Positions 53,607 through 60,880 of a DNA stretch of 64,000 bases are shown in pieces. Where the stretch lies: NCBI GenBank assembly GCA_910577335.1, contig CAJTMJ010000001.1:115710-179709 (forward strand), given 5' to 3'. The position numbers and the translations under genes are program-made. The notes below the pieces were generated by a model, which saw only the letters and a program-made list of their open reading frames with translations, was not told where the DNA came from and made no database searches. Every line of letters starts with the position of its first letter. Position 1 is the first letter of the stretch. Origin of the DNA: an uncultured Duncaniella sp. Lineage in GTDB: Bacteria; Bacteroidota; Bacteroidia; Bacteroidales; Muribaculaceae.

Positions 53607-55244
53607 ATGAAAAATCTTATTTGGATATTCATAATAGCGACTGTGTGCTTGCTCTCATGTGGACGGAAGCAAGCTGACTATAACAGTGTGATCGATAATG
53701 CGGAGTCGGTAATATCAGTTAATCCCGACAGTGCATTATCGATGCTTGATGCTATTGAACCGGCAGAGCTGACAGTGGATTCAATAAAGGCAAAATATTA
53801 TTATGTCATGGCTTTGGCTCATGATAAGAAGGGTAATTTAATGCTGTCGGATTCGTTGATAAACTATTCCACTGAATTTTACAGGGATAAGGATTTGAAG
53901 CGATCCATCATGAGCGCAACGCTATTGGCAGCCTACAAATACCGTATCGGTGAAAGAGAGATGGCTCTCAGGATGCTTGATTCACTGTCGTCGTTGAAAA
54001 ATGTCCCTGACAGCCTGCTTATAGGTCCATTGCGAGGCAGGGTTAGTTTAGGGGTCTATGACGGACCTAACGAGTCGTTCATAAAGCGGCTCATGACCAT
54101 TGACAAAGATGTGAATTGGCACTCTCAGTATAAATACTGGCTATATTTCGATTTCCTTTTCAGTGGCAAAAATGATTCAGCACTCGTGATCCTTGATGAA
54201 TTCATTGACGTTGCCGCTCGTGAAGAAAATCCTGAATTAAAATTCCGATATGAGTACGAAAAAATAGGTGTGCTTGAGGAGTTGGGGCGGTACTCAGAGA
54301 GTATGGCTCTCACCGACAAATTAATGGATGAACCTCAGGGCTCGATAAGGAAACACTATTTTCACCTATGGAAATCGTTGGCTATGCTCAACATGGGAAA
54401 TAAAGCGGAAGCCATCAAAGAATTGGCGAAAGCCGACAGCTTTGCGTTAGCGAGCCCAAAAGATGAAAGAGAGTATTTCAACAGTTTCGCATATATTCTC
54501 AGCACCTCGCTTGACTATCATAACACAGGTAAATTAAGCCTTATCCGTATGGCGCAGATAAATAATAGTCTGAAGGACTATCTTTTGCGTTCACAATCCC
54601 TACAGCATGAGGCTGAGCAAAGCGTTCTGGAAGTAGAGAACCGCAGACTGATGCTTAAAGCGAGAAACGACCGCCAGACAGCAATGTTGATCATCGTAGT
54701 GCTTGCGGCTCTCCTTATATCGGGCGCATTGTTATGGTATGCTGTGAATAGAAAACGTAAGGCATTGGAGCTGTTGGAGCGAAATGAGACCCTGCAGAAA
54801 TTAGTCGATGAATCGAACGCCACGGAGACAAACGCCACACAAAATGAAACTCTGCGAAGAACCATGCTGCAACAGCTCGGTATAATTAAAATGGTAGCCG
54901 AGACACCTACCGAGCAGAACAGGGATATGCTTCGCAAAATATCATCGATTGACAGCGATACCAACGGATCGCTTGTGAACTGGGAAAGTGTGTATGAGAT
55001 AATCGACAATCTGTATTCAGGATTTTATTCCAAAATCAACGAGCGTCACGGAGATGCGTTGACCGATAAGGAGCAACAGATAATAGCGCTCATGGTTGCC
55101 GGTTTCTCGACTAAGGAGATCAGTGTCATCACAGCACAAACCACTGCGACCATATATGTGCGTAAATCTTCGATAAGGAAGAAGCTCGGCATCCCTGAGA
55201 AGGAGGATATAGTGGCTTTTCTCCGCCATGAAGTTCAGGATTAA
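53607..55244 (+). CDS. Membrane-anchored TPR regulator with C-terminal LuxR-type HTH
   Basis: 545 residues. The N-terminus is a signal/lipobox-like segment (FIIATVCLLSCG, Cys19). Next come about 330 residues of degenerate TPR repeats facing the periplasm. One transmembrane helix (about 360-380) is followed by a coiled coil (RKALELLERNETLQKLV). A LuxR/GerE-type helix-turn-helix closes the protein (485-540: LTDKEQQIIALMVAGFSTKEIS, then TIYVRKSSIRKKLGI). The layout suggests a one-protein sensor with the TPR array outside the inner membrane and the DNA-binding domain in the cytoplasm. The neighbouring outer-membrane barrel gene is the likely target. Ligand unknown. Confidence 0.85.
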   Translation: MKNLIWIFIIATVCLLSCGRKQADYNSVIDNAESVISVNPDSALSMLDAIEPAELTVDSIKAKYYYVMALAHDKKGNLMLSDSLINYSTEFYRDKDLKRSIMSATLLAAYKYRIGEREMALRMLDSLSSLKNVPDSLLIGPLRGRVSLGVYDGPNESFIKRLMTIDKDVNWHSQYKYWLYFDFLFSGKNDSALVILDEFIDVAAREENPELKFRYEYEKIGVLEELGRYSESMALTDKLMDEPQGSIRKHYFHLWKSLAMLNMGNKAEAIKELAKADSFALASPKDEREYFNSFAYILSTSLDYHNTGKLSLIRMAQINNSLKDYLLRSQSLQHEAEQSVLEVENRRLMLKARNDRQTAMLIIVVLAALLISGALLWYAVNRKRKALELLERNETLQKLVDESNATETNATQNETLRRTMLQQLGIIKMVAETPTEQNRDMLRKISSIDSDTNGSLVNWESVYEIIDNLYSGFYSKINERHGDALTDKEQQIIALMVAGFSTKEISVITAQTTATIYVRKSSIRKKLGIPEKEDIVAFLRHEVQD

Positions 55245-55339
55245 GTACCGTTTAGACAACGGAACGTGATATTAAGACTTTTTAGACTAATATGTATTGG
55301 TAATCAACGTGTTATAAATACGCTATTAAGACTTTTGAT

Positions 55340-55372
55340 TTTGGTGTTAAGATAGATTTAGCTATAATTTTG
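55340..55372 (+). promoter_or_regulatory. Promoter of the outer-membrane barrel gene
   Basis: TTTG (55340-55343), 21-base spacer, TAATTTTG (55365-55372). The leader is about 25 bases. The upstream region is where the TPR-LuxR regulator might bind; no repeat was found by eye. Confidence 0.65.
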
Positions 55373-55403
55373 CGATACGAAATCAATAAAAACGTATCGC
55401 AAT

Positions 55404-57482
55404 ATGAAACAATCATTCTCATTTATCATCGCATTGCTTTGTGCCGTTTGTGCACAGGCACAGACAGAAACTCCCGATACAATATCCGCACAGGAGTTGG
55501 GTGAAATTGTGGTGGAAGCACCTAAAGTTATACGCAAAACGGACATGGATGTGTATCACCCGTCGAAAAGCGCAGTTGATAATTCTAAAGACGGTATGCA
55601 GTTGCTCCGCAACCTTATGATACCGACTCTGACCGTGAATGACGCTCTCGGCTCGATCACAGCTGCCGGACAGTCGGTGCAGGTGCGCATCAACGGCAGA
55701 GTCGCCTCCATCGAACAGGTCAAAGCCCTCTTGCCGGAAACCATCAAGCGTATAGAGTGGATAGACAATCCCGGGCTTCGCTACAATGGCGCAAACTATG
55801 TGCTTAATGTCATTGTGGCTAATCCCACGTTGGGCGGTTCGCTGATGCTTAGCGCCCGACCGGCTCTCAATACCAGATTCGGTAAGTACTTCACGGATAT
55901 AAAATTGAATTCAGGAAAATCGCAGTGGAGCGTGGGAGGAACCTATAAAATGACCGACGACATTAAAGCCCATCGTGATTACAAGGAGACATTCACTTAC
56001 CCCGACGGACATTCGTTGACACGCACTGAAGTGCCGCTCGGTGGCTCGGTGGACGATAACCGCGCTTCGGCATGGCTGACCTACAGTTATATCAAGCCGG
56101 ACACAACTGTGTTTTATGTGTCGCTGCAGGGCTATAGGAATATATCGGCTCAGGAAAACTACAAGGGACTCCTTAAGCTCAGTGACGCCGGGAGCGACAT
56201 ACTTCTTGACAACGGCAACGGCTCGCAAGGCACCACACCTTCATTCTCAGCCTATCTTGAACAGCATTTCCCCCGCCGTCAGACACTTGTGGTTGATTTC
56301 AGCGCATCCATGTATTCCGGACACTCCTATTCCGACTATGTTGAGCGCTATCCTGATGCGACAGACCTTCTCAATGACATCCACACATACGTAAAGGATC
56401 GCAATCAGGCTTACGGCTTGGAGGCGAACTATATCAAGAACTGGCGAAGCTCAAAATTCACAGCCGGAGCGTCGTACACGGCAAACCGCAACCGCTCCAC
56501 ATACGAGAATCTTGGAGGTGATGTGTTCCATCAGAGTCAGGATAAGGCATATTTCTTCGCTGAATACTTCCGGATGGTCAACAAATTTTCATTCACCGCC
56601 GGTTTGGGCGCACAGTACACTAAATTCCATTTCCGTGAATCCAATCAGGGAAATCATTCATGGAATCTGCGTCCGCAAGCTACAGTCACTTATGCGATCA
56701 ACTCCAACCATCGTCTGCGTTTGGGCTTCACTTCTTGGCAGACCGCTCCGTCATTGTCAGAAACAAATATAGCTCCGCAGCCTATTGACGGCTTCCAATG
56801 GCAGACCGGTAACCCGAACTTGAAAACGTCAAATTCATATATGCTTAATTTCCGTTATGGTTTTAGCTTACCGCGTATTAACGGCACATTCGGTATCCGT
56901 GCGTTCTCCTCGCCCGATGCGATTGCTCCTCGTCTTTACTGGAAGGGCAACCACCTGATTACCACATTTGAAAATAGCGATGGTCTCCAAAACATCGTCT
57001 TTAGTATCTCGCCGCAAGTCGAGGTGATACCGGGGTGGCTCACAGCCGCAGGCCGCATCGAATATCGGGCAGAGCGGATGAAAGGAACCGGATACCGCTT
57101 ATACAATCATAACTGGAGCGGAAACGCACAGGTGATGTTGGCGCACTATGGGTTTATCCTCTCCGCACAATACACCAAATCCGAACGCTCCCTTTTCGGA
57201 GAGAGAATCAGCTGGCATGAGGACATTTCGATTATTGACCTGTCATACAATTGGGGCAAATGGCAATTCGGTGCCGGCATGATAATGCCATTCGGGAAAT
57301 ATGATCAAGGTTCGAAATCGCTGAACCCCTATAACACCAACGTAAAGCACATGCGTGTGGATCTCAGAGTTCCATATCTCTCAGTGTCCTACAATCTTCA
57401 GTGGGGACGACAGAAAAGAGGGGCTAACAAGCTCATCAACGCCGATGCCAGTGTTGATAAGTCAACCGTCGGAGGACGATAA
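55404..57482 (+). CDS. Outer-membrane receptor-like beta-barrel (OMP_b-brl_3 type)
   Basis: 692 residues with signal peptide MKQSFSFIIALLCAVCAQAQ. A TonB-box-like LGEIVVEAPKV and a plug-like domain (about 45-140: QLLRNLMIPTLTVND, VQVRINGRVASIEQVKALLP, IEWIDNPGLRYNG) precede a large barrel ending in a strand with LSVSYNLQWG. The plug is shorter than in SusC-type receptors and there is no carboxypeptidase-like N-domain. This is typical of the Bacteroidetes outer-membrane beta-barrel family 3. After the last strand there is a polar tail of about 25 residues. It has its own promoter and follows the TPR-LuxR regulator, which may control it. Confidence 0.82.
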   Translation: MKQSFSFIIALLCAVCAQAQTETPDTISAQELGEIVVEAPKVIRKTDMDVYHPSKSAVDNSKDGMQLLRNLMIPTLTVNDALGSITAAGQSVQVRINGRVASIEQVKALLPETIKRIEWIDNPGLRYNGANYVLNVIVANPTLGGSLMLSARPALNTRFGKYFTDIKLNSGKSQWSVGGTYKMTDDIKAHRDYKETFTYPDGHSLTRTEVPLGGSVDDNRASAWLTYSYIKPDTTVFYVSLQGYRNISAQENYKGLLKLSDAGSDILLDNGNGSQGTTPSFSAYLEQHFPRRQTLVVDFSASMYSGHSYSDYVERYPDATDLLNDIHTYVKDRNQAYGLEANYIKNWRSSKFTAGASYTANRNRSTYENLGGDVFHQSQDKAYFFAEYFRMVNKFSFTAGLGAQYTKFHFRESNQGNHSWNLRPQATVTYAINSNHRLRLGFTSWQTAPSLSETNIAPQPIDGFQWQTGNPNLKTSNSYMLNFRYGFSLPRINGTFGIRAFSSPDAIAPRLYWKGNHLITTFENSDGLQNIVFSISPQVEVIPGWLTAAGRIEYRAERMKGTGYRLYNHNWSGNAQVMLAHYGFILSAQYTKSERSLFGERISWHEDISIIDLSYNWGKWQFGAGMIMPFGKYDQGSKSLNPYNTNVKHMRVDLRVPYLSVSYNLQWGRQKRGANKLINADASVDKSTVGGR

Positions 57483-57510
57483 GCTGATATAAACGTACCA
57501 TCTAAAAAGT

Positions 57511-57546
57511 ACAGGCAGCCTCGGGGCGAATCCCGAAGCTGCCTGT
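57511..57546. terminator. Bidirectional terminator between convergent barrel genes
   Basis: ACAGGCAGC-C-TCGGG...CCCGA-A-GCTGCCTGT, a 14-bp stem with one mismatch. The minus-strand flank is ACTTTTTAG, so it serves the minus gene well and probably the plus gene too. Confidence 0.8.
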
Positions 57547-57604
57547 CTCTTGTATGCTTTTTATGCTTTAAATTGTCTTATCTCTTGGGTTGATGTGCCC
57601 TCTT

Positions 57605-58150
57605 TTAGAAGTGGCAGTAGAAACCGAACATGAGGTTGTTGCTGTTGAGGTCAAGACCCCAGTTCTCGGGAGCGCCGTTATGCTTTGCGGGGCGGTTGCC
57701 ACCCTGATAGCCGAGGAAGCCGACATGTGCCACAAGACTGAATTTTTCGTTGAGGTTCAGAGCCACGCCGGGACGCAGACCGATGCCATATTCCACAGCT
57801 GTGTGACCGTGAGCGCGACCGATGCCGAAATCAACACCGCCGTCTATGAAAAGGTCAACACGCTCAGTCTTGAGATATGTGTAACGTGCGTAAGGATTAA
57901 CCTTGAACACTGTCTTCTTTTCGTCACCTGATTTTCTGTAAGAAACACCGAGCACCGAGCCTACAGCGAAGTTATCTGTGAGATTGTAGCCGATTTCAGG
58001 GAGCACGGTCACCTGTGTGGTTTTAAGATTGCTTGCCGATTCAGTAGTTCTGCCGAATGTCACCTGACCTCCTGTATACCAACTGCCACTCTGAGCCGAA
58101 ACACACAAAGTCATAATAGCCATGACGGCTGAAAGTAAAAACTTCTTCAT
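57605..58150 (-). CDS. Small porin-like outer-membrane beta-barrel protein
   Basis: 181 residues with signal peptide MKKFLLSAVMAIMTLCVSAQ. About eight amphipathic beta strands follow (LPEIGYNLTDNFAVGSVLGVSY, VFKVNPYARYTY, VDLFIDGGVDFGIG), ending in Phe (LMFGFYCHF). This resembles the small 8-stranded barrels of the porin/OmpW-like families common in Bacteroidales. Function unknown. Its upstream region carries an unusual run of 18-base repeats. Confidence 0.8.
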   Translation of the reverse strand: MKKFLLSAVMAIMTLCVSAQSGSWYTGGQVTFGRTTESASNLKTTQVTVLPEIGYNLTDNFAVGSVLGVSYRKSGDEKKTVFKVNPYARYTYLKTERVDLFIDGGVDFGIGRAHGHTAVEYGIGLRPGVALNLNEKFSLVAHVGFLGYQGGNRPAKHNGAPENWGLDLNSNNLMFGFYCHF

Positions 58151-58165
58151 AATAACGAAATTTTG

Positions 58166-58252
58166 TGATTATAATGTAAATGATTAATTCAATGTAAATG
58201 ATTAAATCAATTAAAGTGATTAAATCGATAAAATTGATTAACTCATAGTTGA
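58166..58252. repeat. Tandem 18-base repeats upstream of the small barrel gene
   Basis: Five units each beginning TGATTA start at 58166, 58181, 58199, 58217 and 58235. The last four are spaced exactly 18 bases; the first unit is 15 bases. The core TGATTAAnTC is best conserved and the rest is AT-rich. They lie within the 5' region of the minus-strand gene. Confidence 0.75.
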
Positions 58253-58364
58253 AATATGAAAAAGCACCTTTTTAACGGTTGTCAATTACTTTTTCAGATA
58301 TTAAACATTCCATAATCACAAAAAGTTGACGCTATCACAAAAAATAGGTCCGTGACAGTTGATG

Positions 58365-58751
58365 CTAATTAGTTACCGGCATACCTTCTTTCTCCCAGTT
58401 GAGGATGCCGCCTTTGAGGTCGTAGACGGTGAAGCCGAGGCTTTTCATTTTTAGTGTGGCATCGTGGCTGCGGCGACCGCTGCGGCAGTATATGTAGTAG
58501 TGACGTGTCTTGTCGAGCTGCTCTATACCTTTATCAAAGGCGGTGGCATCGAGCCAATTTATCAGAATGGCATTTTTCAGATGTCCGTTAGCATATTCCT
58601 CAGGGCGTCTCACGTCAAGCACGGTAGCTAATGAGTCGCTTTGCACCATATCATTGAACTGCTGTGGGGTGAGCACTTCGATTCCGTCGTTAGCCGAGCA
58701 GCCGACACATATTCCGAGTGCCGACAGAAGCATTATAAAGAACTTTTTCAT
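58365..58751 (-). CDS. Rhodanese-domain lipoprotein
   Basis: 128 residues. A short signal peptide ends in a lipobox-like ICVGC (Cys18; Cys rather than Leu at -3). A single rhodanese domain follows, with the active-site cysteine Cys89 in the loop YCRSGRRS, a good six-residue sulfurtransferase loop. Preceding elements (VLDVRRPEEYANGHLKNAILI) are canonical. It is probably periplasmic and membrane-anchored, moving sulfane sulfur or acting in thiol redox. It is separated by 214 bases from the small barrel gene on the same strand. Confidence 0.88.
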   Translation of the reverse strand: MKKFFIMLLSALGICVGCSANDGIEVLTPQQFNDMVQSDSLATVLDVRRPEEYANGHLKNAILINWLDATAFDKGIEQLDKTRHYYIYCRSGRRSHDATLKMKSLGFTVYDLKGGILNWEKEGMPVTN

Positions 58752-58867
58752 AACGATATTTAAATTTTCATTCTTATGAACTGATTTAAACTTTTTATAA
58801 AATGCTTAAATCATTCCTATATGCAAATATCAGATAATTCCACGATTTTTACAAATTTCAAATCCGA

Positions 58868-58899
58868 TTTTTCATATTGTAATATTTTTGTTAATTTTG
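58868..58899 (+). promoter_or_regulatory. Promoter of the pectate lyase gene
   Basis: TTTT (one mismatch from TTTG) at 58868-58871, 20-base spacer, TAATTTTG at 58892-58899. The leader is about 45 bases. Confidence 0.55.
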
Positions 58900-58950
58900 C
58901 AGAAGATAGTGGTAATACATTATAGTAATGAAATTTAATATCATGAAGCT

Positions 58951-60819
58951 ATGAATCTTTTACGTAAATTAATGTTTGCTGTGGCATTGGCATTTGTATG
59001 TGCCTGGGTTAATGCCGCAGAACTCTCATCGCTTGCTTGGAGCAAAATATGTTCAGGCGAAATGGATCCCGAATGGTATGGCTCGGCAGAAGCTCAGGCT
59101 GTGGCTGACATATTGATAGAAACACAAAAGACCAGCGGCGGTTGGAAGAAGAATGTCAAATTTCACATAATCTCCGCCTCGGAACTTGCGGATCTAAAAG
59201 CCTCAAGAGGTGAACAATCATGTCTTGATAACGCCGCCACGACTCAGGAAATGCGTTTCCTTGCCAAAGTATGGCAAAAAACAAAGGTAGAGAAGTATCG
59301 TGAATCATTTTTGAAAGCCCTCAATATGATATTTGAGGCTGAAAAAGATTGTGGCGGATGGTCGCAATACTGGCCTCTTTCAGGCAAAGGCAGTTATCAG
59401 GACTATATTACATTTAATGATAACCTTGTGATTAATGTGCTTAAGCTTCTCCGTGAGATTAACGGAGATAAAAGTGATTTCGCCGGAATAGCTGACGATG
59501 CGGCTAAAGCCCATTGCCAAGCTGCTTTTGACAGAGGTATAGATATGATAATTAAATGTCAGATTGATGACAACGGCAAGAAGGCGGCATGGTGTGCACA
59601 GCATGATCCGGCAGACATGCTTCCGGCTGTGGGGCGTCCTCACGAATTGCCTTCGGTGAGCGGATTTGAGTCGGCTTCTCTGCTTTCGTTTCTAATGACT
59701 ATCCCCGAGCCGTCCAAGGAGCTTCAGGAGGCTATAACCACTGCTGTGGCATGGCTTGATGAACATAAAATCGAGGGCAAGGCTATAGAAGATTACATTA
59801 ATGCAGCCGGTGAAGAGGATCGCCGTGTTGTTGACAAACCCGGAAGCGCAATATGGGGCAGATTTATTCAGCTCGGCGGTGAGAAAGGGAAGGAAGTATA
59901 TGAAAAGTTCTTCAAAATGCTCGGTGAAAGAGGTAAATCACGAAGCCATACTTACCAAGGCAAGACTTACACCTATACCGAGGAGGAAATAGCAAGAAGT
60001 TCCTACCGTCCTGAGAAGGAATATCAGCCAATATTCGCAATATATAAGGATGAATATGCGCATCTTTTCTATCGATTCCTTTATAATTATGAGGATACCG
60101 ATCCTGTTGTAGATGAAAAAGGATTGCCTGTTGCCACAAGTCTTATGGCTACCAATCGAGCCAGTTATCAGTATCTTGGAGATTGGTGCCAGAACCTGAT
60201 TAAAGTGGAGTATCCGGCTTGGAAACAGAAAGTGGATGCTATGAATGAAGCCGGCGATGCGACGATGCATGAGCTGTCAGATGCAACATATATTTCAAGC
60301 TCAGAGGATAAGTCTACCTATATGTTTGGCGACAATTTCAGTGTGTCCAATCAAAAAGGTAAAGGTTACGGAAAGGGGAAATCAAACACCGTGAAATACT
60401 CTGCCGGCGTGGAATATACTATTCAGATTCCCGAAGGGAAGAAGGTCGTAAAAATCTCATTTAACGGCTATGACAATTATGACGTTGACGCATATCTTAG
60501 CGAGCTCGCAGGGGTGAAATATGGTGAGACCGATTACGTATTCCCGGCTAAAACTGACGATATGAAGTATGTCACACATACCATTGACCTCAGTGCAAAG
60601 CCCGTAAGTGAGTCGTTGCCTTTTAAGATCGGCTCCAAGCAATGTTGTCTGATAATCACACTTTATTGTGTGGATGCACAGTCGGGAATTGATAATATCG
60701 TGGATGAATCCAAGCCGAAGACTGTTAAACGGGTGGAAAACGGCCAGATCGTGATAATCAAAGACGGTCGCAAATATAACATTGCCGGTCAGGATATTAC
60801 CGATTTCCATACACGCTGA
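58951..60819 (+). CDS. Exported pectate lyase, polysaccharide lyase family 10 type
   Basis: 622 residues with signal peptide MNLLRKLMFAVALAFVCAWVNA. Residues about 25-425 match the PL10 (alpha/alpha) pectate lyase pattern: QKTSGGWKKN, DNAATTQEMRFLA, YITFNDNLV, AAWCAQHD, and an ELPSVSGFES segment. These contain the Asp, Arg and Lys residues that bind polygalacturonate and calcium. A beta-rich domain of about 150 residues follows. The end (NGQIVIIKDGRKYNIAGQ) resembles C-terminal sorting tails common in Bacteroidales. It would cleave pectin-derived polygalacturonate by beta-elimination. No SusC/SusD pair is adjacent. Confidence 0.88.
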   Translation: MNLLRKLMFAVALAFVCAWVNAAELSSLAWSKICSGEMDPEWYGSAEAQAVADILIETQKTSGGWKKNVKFHIISASELADLKASRGEQSCLDNAATTQEMRFLAKVWQKTKVEKYRESFLKALNMIFEAEKDCGGWSQYWPLSGKGSYQDYITFNDNLVINVLKLLREINGDKSDFAGIADDAAKAHCQAAFDRGIDMIIKCQIDDNGKKAAWCAQHDPADMLPAVGRPHELPSVSGFESASLLSFLMTIPEPSKELQEAITTAVAWLDEHKIEGKAIEDYINAAGEEDRRVVDKPGSAIWGRFIQLGGEKGKEVYEKFFKMLGERGKSRSHTYQGKTYTYTEEEIARSSYRPEKEYQPIFAIYKDEYAHLFYRFLYNYEDTDPVVDEKGLPVATSLMATNRASYQYLGDWCQNLIKVEYPAWKQKVDAMNEAGDATMHELSDATYISSSEDKSTYMFGDNFSVSNQKGKGYGKGKSNTVKYSAGVEYTIQIPEGKKVVKISFNGYDNYDVDAYLSELAGVKYGETDYVFPAKTDDMKYVTHTIDLSAKPVSESLPFKIGSKQCCLIITLYCVDAQSGIDNIVDESKPKTVKRVENGQIVIIKDGRKYNIAGQDITDFHTR

Positions 60820-60842
60820 TACGTGATTGTTTAGTTTACCTA

Positions 60843-60873
60843 TTTCGGAATTGCAGGTTTTTTGCTAATTTTG
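60843..60873 (+). promoter_or_regulatory. Promoter of the antiporter gene, box 7 bases before ATG
   Basis: TTTC (one mismatch), 19-base spacer, TAATTTTG (60866-60873). The start codon is 7 bases beyond the box, predicting an almost leaderless mRNA. Confidence 0.6.
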
Positions 60874-60880
60874 CGTTGTC

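Noticed and set aside
58166..58252. CRISPR array
   Set aside because: The unit is 18 bases with no separate spacers, and there are no cas genes. It is a simple tandem repeat.
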